The notes beneath the pieces are model-generated. The model was not told where the DNA came from and searched no databases. It saw nothing but the letters and a program-made list of their open reading frames with translations. Positions 1 through 9,300 of a stretch of DNA of 64,000 nucleotides are shown piece by piece. This stretch comes from JAYSFC01 sp041913505. GTDB taxonomy: Bacteria > Pseudomonadota > Gammaproteobacteria > Burkholderiales > Burkholderiaceae_C. The stretch is from contig JAYSFC010000001.1 of NCBI GenBank assembly GCA_041913505.1, forward strand, positions 1 to 64,000, in the 5' to 3' direction. The position numbers were made by a program, and so were the translations under genes. Positions within the stretch are counted from its first letter, which is position 1, and every line of letters starts with the position of its first letter.

Positions 1-48
1 GGTTTAGATGGAAATCCTGGGGGTCAGTGGGTCACTTCTGCGTGGAAA

Positions 49-1776
49 TCAACAGTCGATGCTCAGCTCGTCGATATTGACCAGCTTCTCGGCCATCCGG
101 ACGAACTTTGAACCGCCCTTGGCGTCCGGATCCAAATCGTCGCCGCCAGGCTGCAAATCGACGGCTGGGCTCTTGAACACGCCATTGGCCACCACGGCCT
201 GACGGACCTCTTCGACTTCCTCATCGGTCAGGTCCGGATACTTGGTCTGGATGACCCGCGGGATGTAGACCTGGTTGACCACCTCGGGCGCGTATTCCTC
301 AGGGTTCAACGACGCGCGCAGGACCGAATCGTCCTGGAAGATCGCCGCGGTGAGGTCGGCCAGGTCGGTGGCGATGATCTGCCGGCTGCGCTCGGTCGAA
401 GGCTCCTTGAAGCCGAGGATGGCGATCGACGCCGATCCGTCCTTGTCGAACACGATGTCGGTTTCCCGGCGCGACCCGTCGATCTCGTCGCTGTCGTCCT
501 TGGCCCTGAACTTGAAGATCGGGGCCAGCACCTGCTCCATCAACAGCGAGCAGGCGATGGCTTTGAGCATGTTGTTGACGGCCTCGACCACGCGGTCCTC
601 CGCCGCGTCCGGCTCGGCGATGAGGTTCGTGAACTGCGCGTGAGGCTTGCCAGGCGCATCGCGGGTGGCCCGGCCGATGATCTGGATGATCTCGGTGAGC
701 GAGCCGCGGTAGCCGACGGTCAAGGCATGTTCGCACCAGATCCAGTCGAAGCCTTCCTTCGCCATGCCCAGCGCGATGATGATGTCCACATCGTCGCGGC
801 CCTTGATCTCGCGAAGCGACGCCATCACGCGCTCGCGCTCCGCGCTGTCGTCGACGAGATCGGCGACGATGAGCTGGGCGCCGTCCGGGCGCTCGATGCG
901 ATAGAAGCCAGTGGCGGCGTCGCGGCCGAGGACTCTTCCCAGGTGGTCGAGGATGCGATCCACCTCGCCGTATTTGCCTTCGTTCGTCGCTTCGGCCGAG
1001 CGCACGCTGGGGATGTGGATGATGGTCTTCTTCGTCGGATCGAGCACTTCGTTGATCGCGTCGATGTAGCGGCCGCGATAGAAGTGGTAGCCGATGCCCA
1101 GCGTCTTCAAATCCTTGTAGCCGTTGAGCTGCTCGTAGTAGGTGTAAGTCACCCGGTTGAAGCGAGCCTCGTCCTCGGGCCGCAGCACCGGTGCGGCGTC
1201 GCCGCGGAAGTAGCTGCCGGTCATGGCGACGATGTGGGACTTGTCGCGCTCCACGAGAGAACGCACCAGCTCGCCTAGGCGGCTCTCCTCATCCGCCGAC
1301 GCGTGGTGGAACTCGTCGATGGCGAGCAGGCAATTGTCGAAGGCCTGCGCGCCGAGCTGTTCGAAGGCGAAGCGCAGGGTCGCATGCGTGCAGACCAAGA
1401 TCTTGGCCCGGCCTTGCATGAACTCCGCGAAGGCCTTGGTCTTCTGGGCCCCGCCGGCAGAGGTGAGATTCCACTCGGGATCGACGACCCAATCGGCGAA
1501 GAAGCCATCCTGCGAAAGCGGCGTGGACTTGAACGAGGCGCCGATCGAGCGCTCCGGCACTGCCACGATGGCTTTGCGGATGCCTTGGTTGGCCAGCTTG
1601 TCGAGCGCGATGAACATCAGCGCCCGCGATTTGCCGGAGGCCGGCGGCGCCTTCACAAGCAGGTATTGCGACCCGCGTTCGTCGTAGGCGCGGGCCTGCA
1701 TGGCCCGCATGCCCATGGCGTTGACAGATTGACTCGCGCCCGTCCGGGCGTATGTGAGTTTGACAAAGTCAGTCAT
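49..1776 (-). CDS. DEAD/DEAH-box (ResIII-like) helicase of a methyltransferase-linked module
   Basis: This 575-aa protein has superfamily 2 helicase motifs. The Walker A (APPASGKS, residues 43-50), a DEFH box (154-157), a motif III-like TGS (186-188) and a motif VI QIIGRATR (365-372) are all visible. The first half is the DEAD-type ATPase lobe and the second half the helicase C lobe. The start codon overlaps the stop of the upstream methyltransferase gene as ATGA (1773-1776), so the two are translationally coupled. No nuclease motif is apparent in the C-terminal 200 residues. By analogy with restriction and phage-defence helicases it probably translocates on DNA, but the partner nuclease, if any, would lie beyond position 1. 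The helicase call is firm; the defence role is inferred. Confidence 0.85.
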   Translation of the reverse strand: MTDFVKLTYARTGASQSVNAMGMRAMQARAYDERGSQYLLVKAPPASGKSRALMFIALDKLANQGIRKAIVAVPERSIGASFKSTPLSQDGFFADWVVDPEWNLTSAGGAQKTKAFAEFMQGRAKILVCTHATLRFAFEQLGAQAFDNCLLAIDEFHHASADEESRLGELVRSLVERDKSHIVAMTGSYFRGDAAPVLRPEDEARFNRVTYTYYEQLNGYKDLKTLGIGYHFYRGRYIDAINEVLDPTKKTIIHIPSVRSAEATNEGKYGEVDRILDHLGRVLGRDAATGFYRIERPDGAQLIVADLVDDSAERERVMASLREIKGRDDVDIIIALGMAKEGFDWIWCEHALTVGYRGSLTEIIQIIGRATRDAPGKPHAQFTNLIAEPDAAEDRVVEAVNNMLKAIACSLLMEQVLAPIFKFRAKDDSDEIDGSRRETDIVFDKDGSASIAILGFKEPSTERSRQIIATDLADLTAAIFQDDSVLRASLNPEEYAPEVVNQVYIPRVIQTKYPDLTDEEVEEVRQAVVANGVFKSPAVDLQPGGDDLDPDAKGGSKFVRMAEKLVNIDELSIDC

Positions 1777-4475
1777 CGAGCTCCCCTGGTGGATGGCCGG
1801 CGGCTTGCGCCGGGCCGGTTCTTTCTCTTCAACGAGACGTATTGCTTGAACAGGTATTCCAGCCGCTCGGTGTCGTTGCGGAACAGCCGGCCAATGCAGA
1901 TCCGCTCCAACGTCGCGTCGAGATCGCGGTGGGCGCGCAAGAGGTCGGCCGGCATCGTCTCGGGGTCGTAGAGCTCGCCGATCGTCTTGTCGGGGTAGTT
2001 CTCGCGAGCGGCGATGATGGCCCAGGCATGGTCATCCAGCTCCTGCTTCTGCTCATCGGAAAGCGTCGAGATCGGGAACGTGTGATAACCCATCGTGTTG
2101 GAGTAGCGGATGCGCGTTTCGAGGCCCCCGCAGACGGTGGACACCCAGACCGCATGGAGCCGCGTCGACAGCAAGGCCATGACGTAGGCGTCCGCTCGAT
2201 AGATCGCATAGCAGGCGTTGCTGATCACCGATGTCTCGCCGTCGGCGAAGCCGATGGTGAAGTAGTCGCGGTCCTCGGAAAAGTGGATGGGCACCAGCAC
2301 CGCATCCGACCCATAGTCCTGGATCTGTCGGAACCTGTGCGGCCAGGCCGCATGCTCGCGGGTGCTCTCCGCATCGCTGGCGAGCCGGAACGCCGCCACC
2401 GCGTCGATGCGGGCCTTGATTGACGGGATGGCCTCGGCCTGCTCACGCTGCGAATCCAAGATCCACAGGCAATAGCGCTCGACGCCCTTGATGAATTCCT
2501 GCGTGCCGTAGTAGCGGCGAACGAACGCAGCAGCCTCTGGGTAGTCCACCAGCAGTTGAGCCTTCTCGTCGGGCGAGAGGATGAGATTCCCGTCGTCCGT
2601 CGGCTTGTTGCCCCAGTCCATCTTTGGGAGGCCGTTGATGGGCTTCGCCTCCTTGGCGACGATCGTGTCGTCCATCTCGATGAGGTAGGGGCTGATGTTT
2701 CGAACCACGCGGGCCAACTCTGCCGAATAAAGCACCTTCTTGGCGTTGCTGCGATGGCGGATGCCGACGATCACGCACGTGACGCCCGCGACTTGCGAAG
2801 CGTTGTTGCGCCATTTGAAAGCCTGGTGTGCGAACCCGATCTCCATGCCGGCCCGATAGACGAGAGGCCAGAGCATGGCGACCTGCTCGCCTTGGCAGAT
2901 GGAATTGGTGGCGACGAAGGCGCATTGAGCCGGCACAGACTGGGCGTATTCCGCCGCTTTGACATACCAGGCCGCAACGTAGTCAAGGTTTTTGTAGGTC
3001 TTCGTCAACGGCGCGAAGACACGGTCCATGTCGGCCTTCTGCTCGTCGTCTTGGTTGGAACTCCCGAGGTAAGGCGGATTGCCGACCACATAGGTTTCGA
3101 CGCCATCCCTCGCCGGGCAAACGCCCAACCAGTCGATGCGCAGGGCGTTGTCGTGGACGATGTTGCCGCTGTCGCGAAGGGGCAAGGCCGCCGGCGCCAT
3201 GCCGAACTGCTCCTTGACCTGCTCGTTCATTTGGTATTCGGCGATCCACAGCGAGAGCTTCGCCGTCTCGGCCGCGAAGTCGGCCAGCTCGATGCCAAAG
3301 AACTGGTTCAGGTGGATCCCCGTCATGGGGATCGCGGAGCTGCCCAGCTCGCGGAGCCTGGCGAAGATGCGAGCCTCAAGCTTGCGCAGCTCACGATAGG
3401 CAATGATCAAGAAGTTGCCTGACCCGCAAGCGGGGTCGAAGACGCGGATGCGCGTGAGCCTGGCCAGCAGCTTCGTCAGCTTCGCTTCGCTGTCGCGCGA
3501 GGCGTCGAAGTCCTCTTCGAGCGAAAGCAGGAAGAGCGGCTGCAACGCCTTCATGATGTTGGGCACCGACGTGTAGTGCATGCCCATGTCCCCGCGCATC
3601 CCGGGCTCGACGATCGCCTGGATCATGGAACCGAAGATGTCGGGATTGATGGCCGACCATTTGAGTTCGCCGCAGCCCTTCAACAGCCGACGCGCGCGCC
3701 GCGAGAAGACCGGGATTGGGGCCTCCTCGCGGAAGAGCCCGCCGTTCACATACGGGAAGCGCTTGGCAAAGTCCGGCAAGTCGCCGCGCCCATCGCGATC
3801 GACCGCCAGCGCTCGGAAGATCAGCCCAAGGGTGGCCGCGAAGTCCGAGCCATCCTCTCGCGAGTAGGTCATCGCCGCCTGCGTGAACTGACCCGCGTCG
3901 AAAATCGAAGTGCCTTCCGCGAAGAAGCAGAAGAGCAGCCGGGTCATGAACAGGTTGAGGCTGTGCGCCCTCGTCGGGTCTCGCCAGTCCGGGTTCGACT
4001 CCAAGATGGCGTCGTAGAGCTTGGCAAGCCGGCTTGTGGCCTTGATGTCGGCCTCGCTTTCGGCGATGCCCTCGTAGCGCTCGATGCCCGCCAGAGGCAG
4101 AAAGTAGTCGAAGGAGTCGTTGAGCTTGCCGTATTCGATGTCGAGCACGGTCGCGGCCTTCAAATCCTTCGCCAACAGCTCGGCCCCATCGGTGGCCATC
4201 AGAAACCGCGGGGCGTCCTTCTTGCCCTCGAACTGGGCGGCCATCGCTTCCATCGCCGCGCCGGCCTGCCCTGCATCGGCTGAGCGGAAGAAGAGCTTCT
4301 TCTTCAGGTGGACCTCGATATGGCCCAGAAGATTTGCAGGGCTGGCCTGCCTCAGCTTGGTGACGGTGGCTTTGGGCGCGTCGTAGGCGGCTAAGAACGC
4401 GAACGGGAACTCAGACGGATCGAAAGGCAGATCCACCAGTTCACGCAGCGAGAACTCGATCTCCGCGATGTTCAT
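1773..4475 (-). CDS. Class I SAM-dependent DNA (adenine-type) methyltransferase, MmeI/DrmMI-like architecture without an evident nuclease domain
   Basis: This 900-aa protein has a motif I DPACGSGNF (residues 347-355) and a catalytic motif IV NPPY (466-469), the signature of N6-adenine or N4-cytosine methyltransferases. The stretch before motif I (around INPDIFGSMIQ and MHYTS, 277-302) and the long region after NPPY match the helical and target-recognition parts of MmeI-like enzymes. The N-terminal ~100 residues, where MmeI carries its D-ExK nuclease, show no clear D-x(n)-ExK, so this looks like a stand-alone modification subunit. It overlaps the helicase downstream by 4 bp and follows the WYL gene after 93 bp. 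The methyltransferase call is strong. The target and the link to restriction are not readable from sequence. Confidence 0.87.
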   Translation of the reverse strand: MNIAEIEFSLRELVDLPFDPSEFPFAFLAAYDAPKATVTKLRQASPANLLGHIEVHLKKKLFFRSADAGQAGAAMEAMAAQFEGKKDAPRFLMATDGAELLAKDLKAATVLDIEYGKLNDSFDYFLPLAGIERYEGIAESEADIKATSRLAKLYDAILESNPDWRDPTRAHSLNLFMTRLLFCFFAEGTSIFDAGQFTQAAMTYSREDGSDFAATLGLIFRALAVDRDGRGDLPDFAKRFPYVNGGLFREEAPIPVFSRRARRLLKGCGELKWSAINPDIFGSMIQAIVEPGMRGDMGMHYTSVPNIMKALQPLFLLSLEEDFDASRDSEAKLTKLLARLTRIRVFDPACGSGNFLIIAYRELRKLEARIFARLRELGSSAIPMTGIHLNQFFGIELADFAAETAKLSLWIAEYQMNEQVKEQFGMAPAALPLRDSGNIVHDNALRIDWLGVCPARDGVETYVVGNPPYLGSSNQDDEQKADMDRVFAPLTKTYKNLDYVAAWYVKAAEYAQSVPAQCAFVATNSICQGEQVAMLWPLVYRAGMEIGFAHQAFKWRNNASQVAGVTCVIVGIRHRSNAKKVLYSAELARVVRNISPYLIEMDDTIVAKEAKPINGLPKMDWGNKPTDDGNLILSPDEKAQLLVDYPEAAAFVRRYYGTQEFIKGVERYCLWILDSQREQAEAIPSIKARIDAVAAFRLASDAESTREHAAWPHRFRQIQDYGSDAVLVPIHFSEDRDYFTIGFADGETSVISNACYAIYRADAYVMALLSTRLHAVWVSTVCGGLETRIRYSNTMGYHTFPISTLSDEQKQELDDHAWAIIAARENYPDKTIGELYDPETMPADLLRAHRDLDATLERICIGRLFRNDTERLEYLFKQYVSLKRKNRPGASRRPSTRGAR

Positions 4476-4568
4476 CCGCGCCGGTTCCGGAGATGCGCTC
4501 CCCGAAACCCCTCCCGCAGTCGCAATCCAAACATGCGTTGCCCTTCTTCTTGTGTTCGGTTCAGCGCT

Positions 4569-5540
4569 CTACGTCGCGCTCTCTTCCATGCGGCTGGCTG
4601 CCATACCCGGCGCCAATGCCGCGCTTTCGACGCCATACAGTGTTTGCGGATTTCGCAGCCACAGGTGATGGGTCGCGGGATCGAGCCGGTGGTCCGGGCT
4701 CGCGTCCACATTCCATCGCCGCAGCACATAGCCAGCCAACGCCGCTCGCGCCTTGATGCGCAAGACGCCGTCGTGCATGCCGTAGTCGGCTTCAATCGCC
4801 TTGGGATGCTCGATGCCGGGATGCGGCGCGAGCTCCATTTCGACCATCCGCGCCCACTGCTCGTCGGCCCCCAAGAGTTCCCGCTCCTCGGCCTCGCCCT
4901 CGATCTCCTGCACCTTCGAGATCCGCGTCAGCACGAAGTCGCCGAAGCGCCCCCGCTCGCGGTCGAACGCCCGCACATGCCAGCGCAGCCCGTTGTCGGC
5001 CAATGCCACCGGCACGATCTCGCGACGCTTAGAGCCTGACGACAGCGACAGGTAGCTGATCCGCGTGGCGCGCTTGGCGCACATGCTGCGCGTGATGGAG
5101 CCAAGCACTTGCATGTCCGGCCGCGTGAGCTGGCCTGGGCCCTCGCACGGCGCCGCCTGCTTCAAGCCCAAGTCCAGCCCATCTCCGAAGCCTTGCAGCA
5201 GCCAAGCGAGCACGCGGTCCGGGTTGAACTCGAACACCGGGGCGAAAGACGGCGAGGGCCGGTAGCACCGGCCCACAGCGTCGTATTCCAAGTTGTCCGG
5301 CGCGATTTCGCGATACAGCGCAAGGTCGCGCGACGAGGCCGCTGGCTTGATGCCGAAGCGCGCCTCGATGTCCGATCGCCTTAGTTCGCCCGTGAAGAAC
5401 GCGCGCAGCTCCAAGAACGCCAGCCGTTCACGCTGCGCCTGGGAAGCATCGAGTGGTTCTGCCAAGGGCCCTTTCCCGGGCCGCCGGCCCGCGCGCGTAG
5501 CAAGTGCCGCGCCATCTCGGAAAGAGCATACCACACTCAT
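4569..5540 (-). CDS. WYL-domain transcriptional regulator (BrxR/CapW-like)
   Basis: This 323-aa protein has an N-terminal winged helix (about residues 36-95, including RRSDIEARFGI and ASSRDLALYR), a WYL domain in the middle (about 150-215) and a C-terminal WCX-like domain. This layout is that of BrxR/CapW-type regulators, which sit upstream of many phage-defence operons and usually repress them until a ligand binds the WYL domain. It is the first gene of the methyltransferase-helicase transcription unit. An AT-rich palindrome lies 91 bp upstream and could be its own operator. The first 30 residues are not needed for the fold and the ribosome binding site is poor, so the true start may be further in. 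Family assignment is firm; the role as module regulator is inferred. Confidence 0.85.
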   Translation of the reverse strand: MSVVCSFRDGAALATRAGRRPGKGPLAEPLDASQAQRERLAFLELRAFFTGELRRSDIEARFGIKPAASSRDLALYREIAPDNLEYDAVGRCYRPSPSFAPVFEFNPDRVLAWLLQGFGDGLDLGLKQAAPCEGPGQLTRPDMQVLGSITRSMCAKRATRISYLSLSSGSKRREIVPVALADNGLRWHVRAFDRERGRFGDFVLTRISKVQEIEGEAEERELLGADEQWARMVEMELAPHPGIEHPKAIEADYGMHDGVLRIKARAALAGYVLRRWNVDASPDHRLDPATHHLWLRNPQTLYGVESAALAPGMAASRMEESAT

Positions 5541-5630
5541 CTTTTTGATGATCTCGCCGATAAAGGGGCAAGGCCCATCTCCCGATCGGGCGGCCGAGGC
5601 GCAGTGAGAGGCGCCTGGAACCGACGATTT

Positions 5631-5648
5631 CGAAAAAAAGATTTTTCG
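5631..5648. promoter_or_regulatory. AT-rich palindrome upstream of the WYL gene, candidate operator
   Basis: The arms CGAAAAA and TTTTTCG are perfect inverted repeats with a 4-nt centre. The site lies between the WYL start and the divergent promoter at 5659, in otherwise GC-rich DNA. BrxR-type proteins bind inverted repeats upstream of their own genes, so this is a reasonable candidate, but the assignment is inference. Confidence 0.4.
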
Positions 5649-5658
5649 CTCAAATGGC

Positions 5659-5687
5659 TTGACGCCGCAAAATCTCAGCGCTAATTT
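5659..5687 (+). promoter_or_regulatory. Predicted sigma-70 promoter for the small RNA
   Basis: TTGACG (5659-5664) and TAATTT (5682-5687) are separated by exactly 17 bp. No open reading frame follows. A hairpin terminator lies about 50 bp past the expected start point near 5694. The promoter points away from the WYL gene. Confidence 0.55.
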
Positions 5688-5693
5688 GATCGT

Positions 5694-5773
5694 GCCGCCG
5701 AGAGCCGATCTGGATAATTGGAACTAAGCGGTTCCAGAAGCCCCAAGCCACCAACCTTGGGGCTTCGCCTTTT
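5694..5773 (+). ncRNA. Putative ~80-nt small RNA with two stem-loops
   Basis: A good promoter at 5659-5687 and a strong intrinsic terminator frame a short transcript without a credible coding frame. The first stem pairs TGGAAC (5719-5724) with GTTCCA (5731-5736) around a 6-nt loop. The second stem is the terminator at 5737-5766. It is divergent from the WYL-methyltransferase-helicase operon. No known RNA family was recognised. It could be a regulator of the module or of another element function, or a leader read-out from a longer transcript. Confidence 0.45.
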
Positions 5774-5774
5774 T
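5737..5774 (+). terminator. Strong rho-independent terminator
   Basis: A perfect 11-bp stem (GAAGCCCCAAG, 5737-5747, with CTTGGGGCTTC, 5756-5766) and an 8-nt loop are followed by a run of five T at 5770-5774. It is the most canonical terminator in the element part of the window. Confidence 0.85.
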
Positions 5775-6140
5775 GCGCTTGCATTTTCGAATCCGCTTGG
5801 TATGTTCGTCGCCATCCAGATCATTTGCTCTCGGTAAAGCTCGTGTCGCGAGCCAGACGGACGGACAAATTGACCAGATACGGGTAGTGATACCTGGCGT
5901 AGTAACAAGCGGTCAGTTGGGACTCAGGAAAGCCGCACCCAGCCAAGAGCGATGGGCCTGAGGGATTCGCAAGAATCTAACGCTCGATGAGGGTCGCTTG
6001 CGTCGAACTCTCCCCGGTAGACCTGGCTAAACATCCAGGGCCGTGCGAAGGCTCCCATACCTATCTCGAAAGCAGTTCGCTCAGAACTGTCTGGACAGAA
6101 CGGGTAGGGCAGCCTTTTCCCGGTTCCCTGGCAAAGCGTT

Positions 6141-6165
6141 GATGCAGTTCCTAAGGAACTGCATC
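6141..6165. repeat. Perfect 25-bp palindrome
   Basis: GATGCAGTTCC and GGAACTGCATC are exact inverted copies around TAA. There is no T-tract on either strand, so a protein-binding site or RNA structure is more likely than a terminator. It sits 10 bp from the direct repeats at 6175. Confidence 0.6.
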
Positions 6166-6174
6166 CCATATTAT

Positions 6175-6210
6175 GAATCAAGCTTCTTAAGCATTAAGAA
6201 TCAAGCTTCT
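6175..6210. repeat. Two 13-bp direct repeats, 23 bp apart
   Basis: The sequence GAATCAAGCTTCT occurs at 6175-6187 and 6198-6210. The 23-bp period is close to two helical turns, as in iterons or tandem binding sites. The surrounding DNA is AT-rich compared with the element. The function is unknown. Confidence 0.55.
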
Positions 6211-6307
6211 AGCGAAAATAACCAACCGGGAATGGGCTGACTGGAATAAGAGATTACGCGAGCTGGTAGCAAAGCTCCTTTCCTGGACTGGAGCAGTGCG
6301 TGGATAT

Positions 6308-6346
6308 GCAAAAATAAAATTGGCGGCGCGACGCGGGATCAGCGCC
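6308..6346 (-). terminator. Likely terminator of the relaxase operon
   Basis: On the minus strand a short stem (GGCGC 6346-6342 with GCGCC 6329-6325) overlaps the relaxase stop codon and is followed by AATTTTATTTTT. The stem is only 5 bp, so confidence is moderate. Confidence 0.45.
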
Positions 6347-9300
6347 CAAGCTCGGGGCCTCGGAGCCAAGGCGGGTCGAAGGTGGGTGGTTTGATGTAGT
6401 TCGGGGACTTCTGCGCCCTCAACCGATCGCGCTCCGCCTGGGCCTCCACCTCGCCCCGAACGTTGCCCTCCGCATGTAGCAGATGGTCGGCCAGCTCGTG
6501 ATGGCCCGCATCCCGCGCGAGCGCGCCAGCCGAATGGCCGCCCTTGTCTGTGGCTAGCAAGTCCGCGCCGGCATTGATGAGGGCGAAGCTGGCGCGGGCA
6601 TTGCCCATCTCCGCCGCGCGGTGCAAAGCGGTCTGCTGGTTGCGGCCATGCACGGCGTTGGGATCGGCGCCGGCATCGAGCAGCGCTTCGAACGCTTCTG
6701 TCTTCCTGCCCTCGATCGCCATGCGCAGCGGAGGCTGATTCCCTCGGTAGGGCGCATTGAGGTCGGCCCCCAGCGACGCCAATTCCGCGATCCTGGCTCC
6801 GTCATTCGCTGCGATCGCCCTCGCGAGCTCTCGCGCCATTTCGTCCGCCGCCGTCAGCGCCTGGGCAGGCCCTCCGCGCTTGCTGGGGACGGAGGCCCCG
6901 GCTCGCCCCGCCCTGCCCCGTCGCCCATCCCCCTCGCCCTTCTCCATTTGGGTTCGGCGTTCGAGCAGACGGGCCATCGCGACGGCGGAGAAGTCGCCGA
7001 GCTTCGGTGTGGGCGCGGCCGGCTCCTGCCGGGCCGCTTCGGGTTCGGCGTGGGCCGGCCGCGCCTCAGGCCTCTTGGCGGCGCGATCCGCCGCGACGCC
7101 GGCGGCCTGCGCGGCGGCCATGGCGGCCTGCTCCGGCGTGCGCGCGGGCTCGGCCGCCTGGCCCTGGATCTTCTCGGAGACCATGCGCGAGTCGGCGAGG
7201 TTGGCCGCGCGCGCGTTCCATTTCGCAAGAGCTTCTTCCGTCGTGAAGATGTGGCAGTCGTTCTTGTGGCGGGTCGCGCCGACGTAGGCCAAGCCCAGGT
7301 CGGCCACTTGGCTGCCCTCGGCGACGGCATAGACGTTGCGGGCGGTCGAGCCCTGGCTCTTGTGGAAGCTGTGCGCGTAGCCGAGCGCGAAGGTCGCGTA
7401 GTCGGCCGTCTCGAATTGCATGCGGCGGCCATCGTCGATGCGGACGGTGAGCTGATGCGATCCGTCGCGGGTTTGTCGGATCGCCTCGATGACCCCCGCC
7501 ATGCCGTTCTTCGGGCATGCGGGCTGCCCTGTGGCCAAGTCGCGCACTCCCGACTGCTTGGTGGCGTTTTGAAGGAACATGATCTTGTCGCCCCTGGAGA
7601 GCTCTTGGGTGAAGCGCGCGCCGTCCTTGGTCTCAAGTTCGACCTCGCGCCCGGGCTCGATCTGCCCGGCCGCGATGCGAGCCTCCCGGATCGCGCTGTT
7701 GAGTTCGCCAACCGTCTCGACAAGCTCGGCCAGCACCATCTTCTCCATCGGCGACGCGGTGTCTTCGATCCATCGCTTCGCGACCTCGTTCACAACGCTC
7801 ACCTCGTCGGCGGCTACGCTAAGCCGCCCTTCCTCGTCGACCAGCGCCATCGCCTCGTGGGCCTTGCCGTCGCGAAAGAGCTTGCCGATCTCGACCCCCA
7901 AGGCGACCGCATCCTTCTGCCGGCGGTTCTCGGAGATGGATGCCATGCCGGCGGCCTCGATGGCGGCGTCGAAGCCCCCTCGCATGCCGATGGCGGCCAA
8001 CTGCTTTCGGTCGCCGACGCAGACGACCTTCGCGCCCGCCTTAAAGGCGTGGTTCACCAGCTTCGCGTATTGAGGCGTGGCGAGCATCCCGCATTCGTCG
8101 ATGAGAAGGACCGTCTTGTCGTCGAAGGCCTTCTTGCCCTTCTCGATGTCGATCAGGAGGCGCGCGCAGGTCTCGGCCTCGCCCAGGCTCGCGGCCAGAG
8201 CCTCCGCAGCCTTTCCGGTGGGGGCCGCGCCGAGGACGCGCAGGCCCTTGGCCTTCCAGGCTTCGGCCGCGACCTCCATGAGGGTGGACTTGCCTGTGCC
8301 CGCCTCGCCTTCGATGTTCGCCAGCAGGCCCGCCCCGCAGACGATGTGGCTGGCGGCCTGCCACTGCTCGGCGGTGAGCTTGTGCCCGGTTTTAGCCTGC
8401 CAGGCGCGGCCGGCCGCGGCCACGGCTTCCTGGGCGATCGCGATGGGAGCCGGCGCCGCCGCCATCGCCTTGAACTGCTTCATCATCCGCGCTTCGAGCT
8501 CCAGGCACTCCTTGGTGGTGAAGCTGCGCCCGAAATGGTTCTCCTCGACTGGCACCAGCGTCTTCTCGATCTGCTCGATTGCCAGGCGGATGACTTTGAG
8601 TTCATTGCCTCGCATGGCGCGCGCGGCGGCGAACGCGATCTCGTGCTCGGTGATCAGGCCGTTGCCATCGATGGCCTTCTTCGCCAGCTCCTCCATCTCG
8701 GCCCGCATGCGTCCGTGGGCGCCGGCGCGGTCCCTGATGTCCAGGCCTGGGGCGTCCATCGCGCGGTGGAAGGCTTCGAAGTCAAGGCCGAGCTTCTTGG
8801 CCTTGCCATCCCAGATCTCGCGCATCTGGTCGCGCGTCAGCGTCTTCTCATCGCGCGTCTTCAACGCGGCGGCGTTCTTGGCCTTGGCTGTTTTCCGGAT
8901 GCCGGATTCATCGAGAGACTTCGCGATGTCGCCCGCCCGCTCCGAGAAACCTTCGATCTGCTCGGGCGTGGCCAGGTTCGGGATTGTGGCGACGATATAC
9001 CGCGTCTTCGTCCGCTTGTCGGTGCTCTCGCGCTCCTCGAAGGCGACGGCCCTGCCCTTCAATCCGAACTGCCGCGCGAGCTCGCTTTGGTAGAGCTGGC
9101 CGAGGTAGGCCTTCGACGCCATGATGGGCTGGACATCGATGGCGCAGGTCTTTCCGTTAGGAAGGACGCCCACGTTGAACAGAAAGCCGTGCCCATGCTT
9201 GTGGGGGTCGCCCGAGCGGCTGTCGTCGTGTTCGAAGATCTCCATGGCGATCTTCACCGGCCCCTCATGGCCGGCGTATTTCGGCCGGGCCAGCCGCTCG

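Larger units (their letters stand above)
5541..6338. other. Non-coding region between defence-like module and relaxase
   Basis: About 800 bp without a credible gene; the short open frames here have no family signal or ribosome binding sites. It holds the AT palindrome at 5631, the promoter-small RNA-terminator unit at 5659-5774, a perfect 25-bp palindrome at 6141, two 13-bp direct repeats at 6175 and 6198, and the relaxase terminator at 6308. Confidence 0.6.

Noticed and set aside
49..5540. DISARM or BREX assignment for the WYL-methyltransferase-helicase operon
   Set aside because: No DrmA/DrmB/DrmC, PglZ, BrxC or BrxL is visible, and the helicase is a short ResIII-like protein. The part to the left is unseen.
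5924..6181. 85-aa minus-strand frame before the relaxase
   Set aside because: No ribosome binding site or family pattern; it spans the perfect palindrome at 6141.
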